Below are positions 49,990 to 58,916 of a stretch of DNA of 64,000 nt, piece by piece. The position numbers and the translations under genes were made by a program. The stretch lies in assembly GCA_038534295.1 (NCBI GenBank), contig JBCAXA010000002.1, positions 248,001-312,000 of the forward strand, read 5' to 3'. Origin of the DNA: JBCAXA01 sp038534295. Lineage in GTDB: Bacteria > Pseudomonadota > Gammaproteobacteria > Steroidobacterales > Woeseiaceae. The first letter of the stretch is position 1. Each line of letters opens with the position of its first letter. The notes beneath the pieces were generated by a model, which did not search any database, was not told the DNA's origin, and saw only the letters and a list, made by a program, of their open reading frames with translations.

Positions 49990-50469
49990 TTATGGCGTCG
50001 GCGGCGCGCCGAAGGTCGGACTCTTCGGCGCGATGTTGTAAAAGCCTTGGCGATGCTGAGCTGTCGCGCCTCGCGCGGCTTCGGCCGATGCGGTGGCGTC
50101 GTAGTGCAGTGCCTCAAACGTATTCAGCGAGCTCGGTCGATCGACTTCGAGGACCGGGCCGGCGATCTGGAATACGACACTGGTCTCCACCGACGTTGTC
50201 GGGGTGATGTAGCGCACCGGTATCGTCACGCCGTTGGCCGTTTGATCCCAGTCAGTGTCCGGTCGCGATAAGGCTTCCTCGATACCGCTCTCGGCTGCTT
50301 GAAATGCGTTCTCGAAGTACTGCGTATTCTGGGCGAGCGCTAATTCTGTGGTCGCTGTGTTCATGCCAGAAATCGCCAGCACCGTCAGGACCATCAATAG
50401 GATCATCCCGACTACCAGCGCGGCCCCTTGCTGCTTTCGACGCATCGTTATGCGGTTCATTGTTTGCAT
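49990..50469 (-). CDS. pilX: Type IV pilus assembly protein PilX
   Basis: 159 residues. Short basic leader (RRKQQG) and N-helix AALVVGMILLMVLTVLAISG; as in other PilX proteins the fifth mature residue is not Glu. The remaining part is small and globular. Minor pilin that helps prime pilus assembly with PilV, PilW and PilY1. ATG 50469 overlaps nothing; an internal ATG 50460 is possible. Ends 49 bp before the small secreted gene. Confidence 0.88.
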   Translation of the reverse strand: MQTMNRITMRRKQQGAALVVGMILLMVLTVLAISGMNTATTELALAQNTQYFENAFQAAESGIEEALSRPDTDWDQTANGVTIPVRYITPTTSVETSVVFQIAGPVLEVDRPSSLNTFEALHYDATASAEAARGATAQHRQGFYNIAPKSPTFGAPPTP

Positions 50470-50474
50470 CGCTC

Positions 50475-51446
50475 TCAGAGTCTCGTGTTGTGTAACAGCA
50501 CCGTTTTCGACACCAGCAGGCGGCGAAAACGATCGTTGAATGCGCCAAGGTTGACGTCGGCAAAGTCGTAGATGCGGTTGTCCGTGACGCCAGTTTCAAA
50601 GGCCTGCGCGCGCACGAGCAGCCACAGCCGGGCGGTCAGTACGCGCGTGCCAAGAATGAACGCCGGATCGGCTGGATCCATCAACACACTGTCTGGATCC
50701 ACGTAGCGATCGACCGAGTTGTCGCCGTCGGTGTCGAGCCCGAACTGCACCTGCATGTTTTCGACACCCGGTGCGACTTCTTCGTCGACGATGACCGGCG
50801 CACCGCCGACCTCACGCAGCACTTTGCGACGCAAAGACGGGTAGTCGGGAAAAAGATCCGAGCGTTCGGCAACGTAAAACGCGTTGACGGATAAGTCGTA
50901 GGTCAGCTCGGTGGCGCCGCCACCTAGATTCGGCTCAACACCGTTGCTGAAAAGCTGCGCACGCGTTCGCGAGCTGCGAATCTGGATTCGGCCGGCTGTC
51001 GGTGCTGCGGTAGCAACACTTGCGTGACGGGTAATCAGCACGTCGGAATCGGTTTGCGCGATGTGCTTCGGCGCGCAGCCCAAATTGTAGGTGTTGTTCT
51101 CCGCTGCGATGGCCTGTTCAAGATCCCACGGCCAGCCTGGATCGCAATTGTCGGCCGGGATCGTCAAGTTGTTCGGGTTGTTGTCGAGGTCGGTTTTCGC
51201 GCCATCGACATCATTCCAGCGACTCGTCTGCCCCCAGTAACTCGACAAACGAATGTGCGGCTCGATGACGTCGAGCGCGAACTGCGCGTTTTCCTGTACG
51301 CGAGCGAGCTGCTCGTTCGAGATATAGGTAGCGCGGTTTTGCGTATAAACGGTCAGAGCGCCGATGATGAGGAATGAGCCAATCGCCAGCGACACCAGCA
51401 ATTCAACGAGACTGAGACCGAGTTGGCGTTGTTGCGAATTAGGCAT
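50475..51446 (-). CDS. pilW: Type IV pilus assembly protein PilW
   Basis: 323 residues. Prepilin leader QLG then LSLVELLVSLAIGSFLIIGA with Glu5, an N-terminal helix and a long C-terminal domain with several Cys (DPGWPWDLEQ region, NLGCAPK) and Asp-rich loops (DTDGDNSVDR) that resemble a calcium site. Minor pilin of the priming complex. Three bp separate it from pilV, indicating coupled expression. Confidence 0.9.
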   Translation of the reverse strand: MPNSQQRQLGLSLVELLVSLAIGSFLIIGALTVYTQNRATYISNEQLARVQENAQFALDVIEPHIRLSSYWGQTSRWNDVDGAKTDLDNNPNNLTIPADNCDPGWPWDLEQAIAAENNTYNLGCAPKHIAQTDSDVLITRHASVATAAPTAGRIQIRSSRTRAQLFSNGVEPNLGGGATELTYDLSVNAFYVAERSDLFPDYPSLRRKVLREVGGAPVIVDEEVAPGVENMQVQFGLDTDGDNSVDRYVDPDSVLMDPADPAFILGTRVLTARLWLLVRAQAFETGVTDNRIYDFADVNLGAFNDRFRRLLVSKTVLLHNTRL

Positions 51447-51449
51447 CGA

Positions 51450-51926
51450 TCAAAACTCCACAGCGCCGAATTCAATTTCGTAGAACGGTGTTTCGCCGGC
51501 CTCCGGCCACGTCACGCGGACCGTGTAAACCGGTGGCTGTCCGGCGATCGTGTCGTCGTAGCGCACCGTGACCTGCGTCCCTTGCGGCATCGAACGATCG
51601 CGCTGTTGGTTCCACAGCCAGATGTCGTAACTCGCGAGCGCCAGCGCATCGCACGGCGTAGCGTCGTCGCAGTTGTTGTTGGCGCCGGCGCCAATGTAGG
51701 CGATGCCGCCCAGCGGATTGGCGCGAACCCGATCAGCAACGTCGCTGGCGAGCAGGACCGCCTGCGTGCGCAGCTGCGATGTGCGCCCAGCTTGCAGGCT
51801 GTGCACGTACATCCCCGCGATACCGAGCATGCCGATTGCCATGACCACCATGGCGACCAGTACTTCAATTAGGGTAAAACCGCGAACGCGACGAGCCGCC
51901 GCACGGAATTGATGACGGTACTTCAT
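51450..51926 (-). CDS. pilV: Type IV pilus modification protein PilV
   Basis: 158 residues. Prepilin leader RRVRGFTLIEVLVAMVVMAIGMLGIA with Glu5 and a C-terminal beta domain. The ATG overlaps the upstream FimU stop (ATGA at 51923-51926), which supports this start over an earlier GTG at 51938. Contains a Cys pair (NNNCDDATPC). Part of the tip-priming complex. Confidence 0.9.
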   Translation of the reverse strand: MKYRHQFRAAARRVRGFTLIEVLVAMVVMAIGMLGIAGMYVHSLQAGRTSQLRTQAVLLASDVADRVRANPLGGIAYIGAGANNNCDDATPCDALALASYDIWLWNQQRDRSMPQGTQVTVRYDDTIAGQPPVYTVRVTWPEAGETPFYEIEFGAVEF

Positions 51927-52570
51927 AGGATCGGGCACGTAAGGTTGTTGGTAGCGTCGTTACAGATGCCGGTGATAAGTACCGGGTCGCGATGGACTTG
52001 AGCACGACCCGCGGTGGTTACCGTTAGGATTCGAGCGGTCGACAAACCGCCGCCAACCCCCTGGTTACCGCGCTTGTCGTACACATAGGCGGCTGCCAGC
52101 GGATCTCCGGCACCGACGTCGCCGCGACCAAAGCCGGTTGCACGGAACGAAAAATAGAACGCGTTGTTGTTGGTCGAGATCTTGATGTTGTTGGCGTTGT
52201 TCGGGTCGTTGTCGTTGCCCGAAATCTTGCCGGCACGGCGCAGGATCTCATCGTCGGCACCGTCAAACTGCAGATCGCCGTCCATGTCGACAAAAGCGAC
52301 CCAGCCTTGGTGCCACACGATGGTGTTGTCGCAGTCGGGTGTCGGATCGTTGGGGTCTGCGGTACAGACCGTAATATTGGTCTTGCGCTTGATGGCCTCG
52401 GCGCGGGCCATCGAGAACACCGCAAGCATGTCGTTCGACGCGGCGACCATGCGATTGTTGAGTTGGAATTGCCGTAAGTTCGGCAGCCCAAAACCGATGA
52501 TCACGCCGGCAACCACCACCGTGATCAGCAATTCGTACAGGGTGAAGCCCTGCTGCGCTTTTCTGTCCAT
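51923..52570 (-). CDS. fimU: GspH/FimT family pseudopilin (FimU-like)
   Basis: 215 residues. Leader MDRKAQQG, then FTLYELLITVVVAGVIIGFGLP with Glu5 and the GspH/FimT domain (NRMVAASNDMLAVFSMARAEAIKRK). Cys residues at VCTADPNDP and DCDNTI. The order between pilV and fimT matches FimU of Pseudomonas; symbol by position. Stop overlaps pilV start. Confidence 0.82.
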   Translation of the reverse strand: MDRKAQQGFTLYELLITVVVAGVIIGFGLPNLRQFQLNNRMVAASNDMLAVFSMARAEAIKRKTNITVCTADPNDPTPDCDNTIVWHQGWVAFVDMDGDLQFDGADDEILRRAGKISGNDNDPNNANNIKISTNNNAFYFSFRATGFGRGDVGAGDPLAAAYVYDKRGNQGVGGGLSTARILTVTTAGRAQVHRDPVLITGICNDATNNLTCPIL

Positions 52571-52670
52571 GCCGCCACGGTAGCAGGCGGAGCGCCAGCG
52601 ACCAGTATCTCCGACGAGCGGTCGTTCGGCGCCGACGAGCGGCCCGTAAAGCCGCGCCAGCGCGCAATTT

Positions 52671-53219
52671 CTAGCATGCGAGTCGCCCGTTTAACGCCTT
52701 TTCAGGTACCGCGCGCGGTCTACCGGTGTAGCTTATGACCAATGCCCGACCGTCCACCCGAGCGGCCTGGTCGCAGGCGAGGATCGTGCCGTTGGTGGCC
52801 CGGTAACGTCTTGTGCGGCTTACGAAATACCGCCGATTGGCAAGGATACGCACGCCGTCCGGCACGCGATGCGCGGCGAGTCGCAATTCGCCGGGCGAGC
52901 GTTGCGGCGGCCTGGCGACGCCGTTTTCGACATAAACCAGCCAGCCGGCGTTCCAATTGCCGGTTGTTTCGCAACGCTGGCCGTCAACGCTCGGGCAAAC
53001 GACAACATAGGCGTTGCGTTTGATCGACTCGCGACGCGCTCGGTGCACGCTGTGATGCAGCGCGTTGATTTCGGCACGCAAACGGATCGTTGCGAGCAAT
53101 TGGCCGAGGCTGGGGGCTGCCGCAAGCGCCAGAATACTCACCAGGGCGATGACGAAGAGCAGCTCGACCAGCGTCAACCCCGCGCGTCGGGCGTTAAGTC
53201 GCAATAATGGGGTGGTCAT
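52671..53219 (-). CDS. fimT: GspH/FimT family pseudopilin (FimT-like)
   Basis: 182 residues. Leader RRAG, then LTLVELLFVIALVSILALAAAP with Glu5, and a domain with SVHRARRESIKRNAYVVVCPS characteristic of GspH/FimT. It is the first gene of the minor pilin operon. Some FimT proteins bind DNA during natural transformation; the basic C-terminus (RTRRYRAT) may allow this, which is inference. It starts 144 bp from the divergent Fur-family gene. Confidence 0.82.
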   Translation of the reverse strand: MTTPLLRLNARRAGLTLVELLFVIALVSILALAAAPSLGQLLATIRLRAEINALHHSVHRARRESIKRNAYVVVCPSVDGQRCETTGNWNAGWLVYVENGVARPPQRSPGELRLAAHRVPDGVRILANRRYFVSRTRRYRATNGTILACDQAARVDGRALVISYTGRPRAVPEKALNGRLAC

Positions 53220-53296
53220 TGCAGCAGCTTGCCGAGGCCGCTGCGGAGCAGCCCGCCACGAATCCGTTTGATGCGGCTTGATACGCGGCTTGCCGT

Positions 53297-53315
53297 TGAG
53301 AATGATTCGCGTTTG
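53297..53315. promoter_or_regulatory. Weak Fur-box-like dyad
   Basis: GAGAATGATTCGCGTTTGA aligns to the Fur consensus at 11 of 19 positions, 48 bp before the Fur/Irr-like start. TATAGT at 53328-53333 could be the -10. Suggestive of autoregulation only. Confidence 0.25.
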
Positions 53316-53362
53316 ACTCGGCTTGAGGTATAGTCACAACATCAACCAAGCGAGTAGGTGAC

Positions 53363-53770
53363 GTGACCAACGCAGACATTCGCCAACGTTTGCTCGAGCA
53401 TGGTATCCAACCAACGACGCAGCGTATCGACGTCGCGACCGTGCTGCTCGCGAAGCCGCAACATTTGTCGGCCGAGCAGATCCAAGAGGCGTTGCGTGCA
53501 ACGGGTCGCAGGGTTTCCAAAGCGACTGTCTACAACACGCTGCGGCTGTACTGCGAAAAGGGGCTGATTCGCGAAGTCATCGTCGACCCGACCCGCGTGT
53601 TCTACGACTCAACCATCGAACCGCACCACCACTTCTTTAATGTCGACACGGGTGAGCTCAGCGACATTGAGCCGGATGCAGTGCGCTTTCTGCGACTTGC
53701 GGAGGCGCCGGCAGGCACCGAGCGGGCGGGCGTTGAGGTGCTGATCCGGGTCCGTCAGACCCGCGTCTGA
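53363..53770 (+). CDS. Fur family transcriptional regulator (Irr-like)
   Basis: 135 residues, GTG start. Winged-helix N-domain LLEHGIQPTTQRIDVATVLL and RRVSKATVYNTLRLYCEKGLI, then the dimerisation domain with EPHHHFFNVDTGEL. The FYDSTIEPHHHF pattern resembles Irr-type Fur relatives; no Cys is present, so the structural zinc pair of many Fur/Zur proteins is missing. Metal- or heme-responsive repression is inferred. It is alone between minor pilins and tRNA-Thr. Confidence 0.88.
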   Translation: MTNADIRQRLLEHGIQPTTQRIDVATVLLAKPQHLSAEQIQEALRATGRRVSKATVYNTLRLYCEKGLIREVIVDPTRVFYDSTIEPHHHFFNVDTGELSDIEPDAVRFLRLAEAPAGTERAGVEVLIRVRQTRV

Positions 53771-53784
53771 AGCGCTGCGGACCG

Positions 53785-53813
53785 TGGCACACGCGGCCCG
53801 GTTACTCTATACT
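53785..53813 (+). promoter_or_regulatory. Probable promoter of tRNA-Thr
   Basis: TATACT at 53808-53813 as -10, with a weak -35 TGGCAC, followed by a GC-rich discriminator (CGCGCC) as in stringently controlled tRNA promoters. Confidence 0.5.
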
Positions 53814-53839
53814 TTCGCGCCTTTTCCGGCCTTGCCAAC

Positions 53840-53915
<76 letters not shown>

Positions 53916-54004
53916 TTCTCAGGCTTCCAATATCGACCGTCGTTCCGCGAGCGCCTACTGTTGAGATCGTCCGTCCTGAATCCACGCCATCGAGTGCGCT
54001 CGAC

Positions 54005-55231
54005 ATGAGCGACACCGACCACTGTGTCATCGTCGGCGCTAGCCATGCGGGTGCGCAGGTCGCGCTGAACCTCAGTAAGGCCGGCTGGGCCGGCGCGATT
54101 ACCTTGCTCGGCGAAGAACCGCATTTGCCCTACCATCGTCCGCCGCTGTCCAAGGATTTTTTAGCGGGCGGCAAAACGCTCGATCAACTGCATCTGCGGC
54201 CGCAGCAGCATTACGACAATGCCGGCGTCACGTTGCGCCTCGGCGAACGGGTCATTGCTGTTAATCGGGATTCCCATACGGTCACATTGGCGAGCGGTGC
54301 ATCGCTTGCCTACGACAAACTCGTGTTCGCCACTGGCGCTCGCGTGCGGCGCCTGCCGATCGACGGCGAATCGCTGCCGGGCGTTCGCTACTTGCGCAGC
54401 GCCGCTGACATCGCGGCGATTCAGCGCGAGCTTGATGAGGTCAAGAACGTCGTCGTCATCGGCGGCGGCTACATCGGTCTGGAAGCGGCGGCCACGATGC
54501 GCAAGCTCGGTCGCGACGTCACGGTGGTCGAAGCCGCCGACCGCGTTTTGCAACGCGTCACGTCGCCGACCATGTCGCGTTTTTTTACGCGTGTGCACGA
54601 AGAAGAGGGCGTGCGCATCATCGTCGATACCGGCGTAACGCGCTTCACCGGTACCGATCGGCTCGCCGGTGTCGAGCTGGCCAGTGGTGAAATTGTCGCA
54701 GCCGAGCTCGCGATCGTCGGAATCGGCGTGATACCCAATGTCGAGCTTGCGGCCGATGCGGGTCTGGCTTGCAGCAACGGCATCGATGTCGACGAGTATG
54801 GCGCAACCGCCGATCCGGATGTGTACGCCTGTGGCGATTGCGCCCATGGCACCAATCGGTTGTTTGCGTCGCCGCTGCGACTCGAATCCGTGCAAAACGC
54901 GAACGATCAGGGGCTTTGCGTCGCCAAAGCCATTGCCGGTGACCGCAAGCCGTACGCAGCAGTGCCGTGGTTCTGGTCCGACCAGTACGACGTCAAGTTA
55001 CAGATCGCGGGCTTGTCGCAAGGCTATACGTCGACGCAGCTACGCGGTGATCCCGATGCTGGCCGCAGCTTCGCGTTGTTTTATCTCGACGGTGATCGAC
55101 TGCTGGCCGTCGACGCGATAAATCGTCCGCGAGAATTCGTCGCCGCGCGTCAGCTCTTGGCGGCCGATGCGGCGTTTGATGCGCGCAAGCTCGCCGACGA
55201 ATCGATACCTCTTAAGGAATGCAGGCGTTGA
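54005..55231 (+). CDS. Ferredoxin reductase (rhodocoxin/putidaredoxin reductase-like)
   Basis: 408 residues. FAD-binding VIVGASHAGAQVALNL at the N-terminus, NAD-binding VVVIGGGYIGLEAAATM, VGIGVIPNVELAADAGLAC and VYACGDCA(H) as in monooxygenase-associated ferredoxin reductases, with the C-terminal PWFWSDQYDVKLQIAGL dimerisation segment. Transfers electrons from NAD(P)H to a [2Fe-2S] ferredoxin. No ferredoxin or P450 gene lies nearby. It precedes the carboxylase genes by 59 bp. Confidence 0.9.
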   Translation: MSDTDHCVIVGASHAGAQVALNLSKAGWAGAITLLGEEPHLPYHRPPLSKDFLAGGKTLDQLHLRPQQHYDNAGVTLRLGERVIAVNRDSHTVTLASGASLAYDKLVFATGARVRRLPIDGESLPGVRYLRSAADIAAIQRELDEVKNVVVIGGGYIGLEAAATMRKLGRDVTVVEAADRVLQRVTSPTMSRFFTRVHEEEGVRIIVDTGVTRFTGTDRLAGVELASGEIVAAELAIVGIGVIPNVELAADAGLACSNGIDVDEYGATADPDVYACGDCAHGTNRLFASPLRLESVQNANDQGLCVAKAIAGDRKPYAAVPWFWSDQYDVKLQIAGLSQGYTSTQLRGDPDAGRSFALFYLDGDRLLAVDAINRPREFVAARQLLAADAAFDARKLADESIPLKECRR

Positions 55232-55290
55232 TCAGAGTCTCATTGGCGGCGTGTTAACATCCGCGCCATGAACCCTACAGACGTTTGCCG

Positions 55291-56898
55291 ATGGCCGTTC
55301 TAAGACCGACGCTGACGCCTGACCAAGCCGAATTTCAGGACAACGCGAGCCAGCTCGCGGCGCAAACCGATGCGCTGCGTACCTTGGTTGACGCGGGTCG
55401 CGGCGGCGGCGGCGATGCAGCTCAGCAACGCCACACCGCACGCGGCAAATTGCTGGTCCACGATCGCATCGACCTACTGCTCGACCCCGGGTCGGCGTTT
55501 CTCGAGCTCTCGCAGCTTGCTGCCCTCGATGTCTACGACGATCCGGTCCCGGCGGGCGGCATTGTCACCGGTGTTGGTCGCATCTCGGGCGTCGAGTGCA
55601 TGATCGTCGCCAACGATGCGACGGTGAAGGGCGGTACGTACTTTCCGCTGACCGTGAAGAAGCACCTGCGCGCGCAGGAGATCGCGCTGGAGAACTCGCT
55701 ACCGTGCGTCTACCTAGTGGACTCAGGGGGTGCGTACCTGCCGATGCAGGCCGATGTGTTTCCAGACCGTGACCACTTCGGACGAATCTTTTTTAATCAG
55801 GCGCAGCTCTCGGCACGAAACATTCCGCAGTTGGCGATCGTCATGGGCTCGTGCACGGCCGGCGGCGCATATGTACCGGCGATGGCCGACGAGACCATTA
55901 TCGTGCGCGAGCAAGGCACGATCTTTCTTGGCGGGCCTCCGTTGGTGCGCGCCGCGACCGGTGAGATCGTGTCAGCCGAGGACCTCGGCGGGGCCGATGT
56001 TCACTGTCGTGAATCCGGCGTTGCCGATCACTACGCAACCAGCGATGAGCATGCGCTGCTGCTTGGTCGGCAGGCGGTCAGTCGGTTCAATCGTCGCAAG
56101 TCGTTGTCCGTGGATCTCGCCCCACCGTTAGCGCCGCGCTACGACATTGCCGACATCCTCGGCGTCGTGCCGGCCGATCCGCGTCGCCCGATGGCGATTC
56201 GCGATGTGCTCGCGTACCTCGTCGACGGTTCGGAGCTGGACGAGTTCAAAACCTTGTATGGCGCCACACTGGTTTGTGGATTTGCGCGAATCGGCGGTTA
56301 CCCGCTCGGCATCGTCGCCAACGACGGCATCCTGTTCAGCGAATCGGCCGAGAAGGGTGCGCATTTCGTGCAGCTCTGCAGCCAGCGACGCATTCCATTG
56401 CTGTTCGTGCAGAACATCACCGGTTTTATGGTCGGCAAACAATATGAGGCGGGCGGGATTGCCAAGCACGGCGCGAAGCTCGTCAATGCCGTCGCCACGG
56501 CGGCAGTTCCCAAGCTCACACTCATCGTTGGTGCAAGTTTCGGTGCCGGCAATTACGGCATGTGCGGGCGCGCCTACGGACCACGCTTCCTGTTCAGCTG
56601 GCCAAATGCGCGCATCTCCGTCATGGGCGGTGAGCAGGCGGCGCGCGTGTTGTCTACGGTCAAGCGCGATCAAAAGGAGCGGGCCGGTCAAAGTGTCGAT
56701 GAGGCTGACGAAGCGGCGTTCGAACGGCGCATTCGCGAGCGCTACGAACACGAGGGCCACGCGTTTTACGCATCGGCGCGACTGTGGGACGACGGCGTTA
56801 TCGATCCGCGCGATACACGGCGCGTGCTGTCGCTGGCGTTATCGGCGAGCCTGAACGCGCCCATCGGGACCACGACGCACGGCGTCTTTCGAATGTGA
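55291..56898 (+). CDS. Methylcrotonyl-CoA carboxylase beta subunit (carboxyltransferase)
   Basis: 535 residues, the usual length of MccB/LiuB. Crotonase-fold carboxyltransferase with ARGKLLVHDRIDLLLDPGSAFLEL, LPCVYLVDSGGAYLP, GGAYVPAMADE, IFLGGPPLVRAATGE and FSWPNARISVMGGEQAA. Carboxylates 3-methylcrotonyl-CoA in leucine degradation with the biotin-bearing alpha subunit encoded next. Geranyl-CoA carboxylase cannot be excluded. ATG 55291 is preferred to TTG 55285. Four bp separate it from the alpha gene. Confidence 0.88.
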   Translation: MAVLRPTLTPDQAEFQDNASQLAAQTDALRTLVDAGRGGGGDAAQQRHTARGKLLVHDRIDLLLDPGSAFLELSQLAALDVYDDPVPAGGIVTGVGRISGVECMIVANDATVKGGTYFPLTVKKHLRAQEIALENSLPCVYLVDSGGAYLPMQADVFPDRDHFGRIFFNQAQLSARNIPQLAIVMGSCTAGGAYVPAMADETIIVREQGTIFLGGPPLVRAATGEIVSAEDLGGADVHCRESGVADHYATSDEHALLLGRQAVSRFNRRKSLSVDLAPPLAPRYDIADILGVVPADPRRPMAIRDVLAYLVDGSELDEFKTLYGATLVCGFARIGGYPLGIVANDGILFSESAEKGAHFVQLCSQRRIPLLFVQNITGFMVGKQYEAGGIAKHGAKLVNAVATAAVPKLTLIVGASFGAGNYGMCGRAYGPRFLFSWPNARISVMGGEQAARVLSTVKRDQKERAGQSVDEADEAAFERRIRERYEHEGHAFYASARLWDDGVIDPRDTRRVLSLALSASLNAPIGTTTHGVFRM

Positions 56899-56902
56899 GC
56901 CG

Positions 56903-58912
56903 ATGATCCGCAAACTGCTCATCGCAAATCGCGGCGAAATTGCCTGCCGCATCCAACGCACGGCACACCGACTCGGTATCGCGACGGTTGCGGTTTATTC
57001 GGATGCCGATCGCGATGCGCTGCACGTGCGCACGGCGACAGAGGCGGTCGCGATAGGGCCGCCCGAACCGGAGCGCTCCTACCTCAATATCGAACGCTTG
57101 CTTGATGCCGCCGCTGAGACCAGCGCCGACGCGATCCATCCGGGCTACGGATTCTTATCGGAGAATGCTGAGTTCGCCGCGCGCTGCCGTTCCGCCGAGC
57201 GAATCTTTGTCGGCCCGCCGGCCAGCGCAATTGCGACGATGGGGTCGAAGTCGGCTGCGAAACAGGCCATGCAGGATGCCGATGTGCCAGTGCTCCCTGG
57301 CTATCACGGCACCGAACAGGATGTGGCGACGCTATCGCGCGAAGCCGACGCGATTGGCTATCCCGTGCTGTTAAAAGCGGTCGCCGGCGGCGGCGGCAAG
57401 GGCATGCGAATTGTCATGACGCAAGCGGAACTGCCGGCTGCCTATGAGTCCGCGAGTCGCGAAGCGCGCGCGAGCTTCGGCGACCCAGCGATGCTCGTTG
57501 AGAAATTTCTCACGGCGCCGCGGCACGTCGAAGTGCAGGTGTTTTTCGATCGGCACGGCAACGGCGTGTATTTGTTCGAGCGCGATTGCTCGCTGCAGCG
57601 CCGCCATCAAAAGGTCATTGAAGAGGCACCGGCACCCGGTATCGCGCCGGCGTTGCGCGAGGCGCTCGGCGCTGCAGCCGTCAAAGCGGCAGCGGCAGTC
57701 GACTACGAAGGTGCCGGCACGGTTGAGTTTCTGCTCGATGCGGACGGCGCGTTCTATTTCATGGAAATGAACACCCGGCTGCAGGTTGAGCACCCGGTCA
57801 CCGAGCTGGTGTCCGGCTGCGACCTCGTGGAATGGCAGCTACGTGTCGCCGACGGTGAGCGGCTGCCGAAAACGCAAGGCGAGCTGAAATTGCGCGGTCA
57901 CGCGATCGAAGCGCGGCTTTACGCTGAAGATGTCGACAACGACTTTCTGCCACAGAGTGGTCGGCTCGACGCCCTGCGATTGCCGGCGCAGAGCGAGACC
58001 GTCCGTGTCGACACGGGCGTCGAGAGCGGCGATGAAATCAGTGTTTTCTACGATCCAATGATCGCCAAAATTATCGCCAGCGGCGATACGCGATCTCAGG
58101 CAATTGCGGCCTTGCGGGGCGCGCTGATGGACGTCCGTGTGCGCGGCGTTACAACAAACGAACGATTGCTGTATGCGCTGGTTGCATCGCCAGCCTTTGG
58201 CCGCGCGGAACTCGACACTGGATTTATCAACGCCCATGCGCCGACATTGTTTGCGACGGCCCCGGACGTTTTCGAACGCTGGCTTTGTTTGGGCGCGGTC
58301 GCCAGAGTCTTGCTAGAGCACCACCACAGCAGTGCGCGAGCGGGCGCCGATCGCTGGTCGCCGTGGCTGTCTGTCGACGGTTTCCGTGTTAATCAGCCGC
58401 CGCTGCGCCGCGAAACGCTCTCGATAGGATCCCGGAGCGAGGTGGTGCTCATGTCGATTGCGACCCTCGGCGACGGTCGTTTGCGATTCGACCTCGAAGC
58501 GGGCGATGCGCGGCGGGTTTTGCTCGCGCGCCTCGACGACGATTGGTTGGATGTCGAGATCAGCGGCGTTCGCGAGCGACTTTGGCTGGTGGAGCGGGAC
58601 GGCGGACTGCGGCTCTATGGGCGCGATGGCGCCGTTGATGTCGATATCGAAACGCCAAGTATTGAGGCACTGTCCGAACCCGATCGCAGCGATGCCGCGT
58701 ACGCACCGATGAGCGGCACCGTGATCGCCGTGCATGTCGGTACGGGCGACGCGGTCACCGCTGGGCAAACCTTGCTCGTCGTCGAAGCAATGAAGATGGA
58801 GCACGCGCTCAAGGCATCGCACGACGCTACGGTCGACGAGGTCCGTTGCGCTGTCGGCGACGCCGTCAACGGCGATCAGCTGCTGGTGAGCTACGCGGAG
58901 AGCAGCCAGTAG
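56903..58912 (+). CDS. Biotin-dependent acyl-CoA carboxylase alpha subunit (MccA-like)
   Basis: 669 residues. Biotin carboxylase domain (about 1-450): KLLIANRGEIACRIQRTAH, GFLSENAEFA, VAGGGGKGMRIV ATP-grasp loop, EHPVTELVSGCDLVEWQLRVA; then a linker and C-terminal biotin carboxyl-carrier domain with EAMKMEH, biotin Lys631. It carboxylates its own biotin with bicarbonate and ATP. The match to the beta subunit makes a 3-methylcrotonyl-CoA carboxylase most likely. Convergent with the fumarase gene, 4 bp apart. Confidence 0.9.
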   Translation: MIRKLLIANRGEIACRIQRTAHRLGIATVAVYSDADRDALHVRTATEAVAIGPPEPERSYLNIERLLDAAAETSADAIHPGYGFLSENAEFAARCRSAERIFVGPPASAIATMGSKSAAKQAMQDADVPVLPGYHGTEQDVATLSREADAIGYPVLLKAVAGGGGKGMRIVMTQAELPAAYESASREARASFGDPAMLVEKFLTAPRHVEVQVFFDRHGNGVYLFERDCSLQRRHQKVIEEAPAPGIAPALREALGAAAVKAAAAVDYEGAGTVEFLLDADGAFYFMEMNTRLQVEHPVTELVSGCDLVEWQLRVADGERLPKTQGELKLRGHAIEARLYAEDVDNDFLPQSGRLDALRLPAQSETVRVDTGVESGDEISVFYDPMIAKIIASGDTRSQAIAALRGALMDVRVRGVTTNERLLYALVASPAFGRAELDTGFINAHAPTLFATAPDVFERWLCLGAVARVLLEHHHSSARAGADRWSPWLSVDGFRVNQPPLRRETLSIGSRSEVVLMSIATLGDGRLRFDLEAGDARRVLLARLDDDWLDVEISGVRERLWLVERDGGLRLYGRDGAVDVDIETPSIEALSEPDRSDAAYAPMSGTVIAVHVGTGDAVTAGQTLLVVEAMKMEHALKASHDATVDEVRCAVGDAVNGDQLLVSYAESSQ

Positions 58913-58916
58913 CCCC

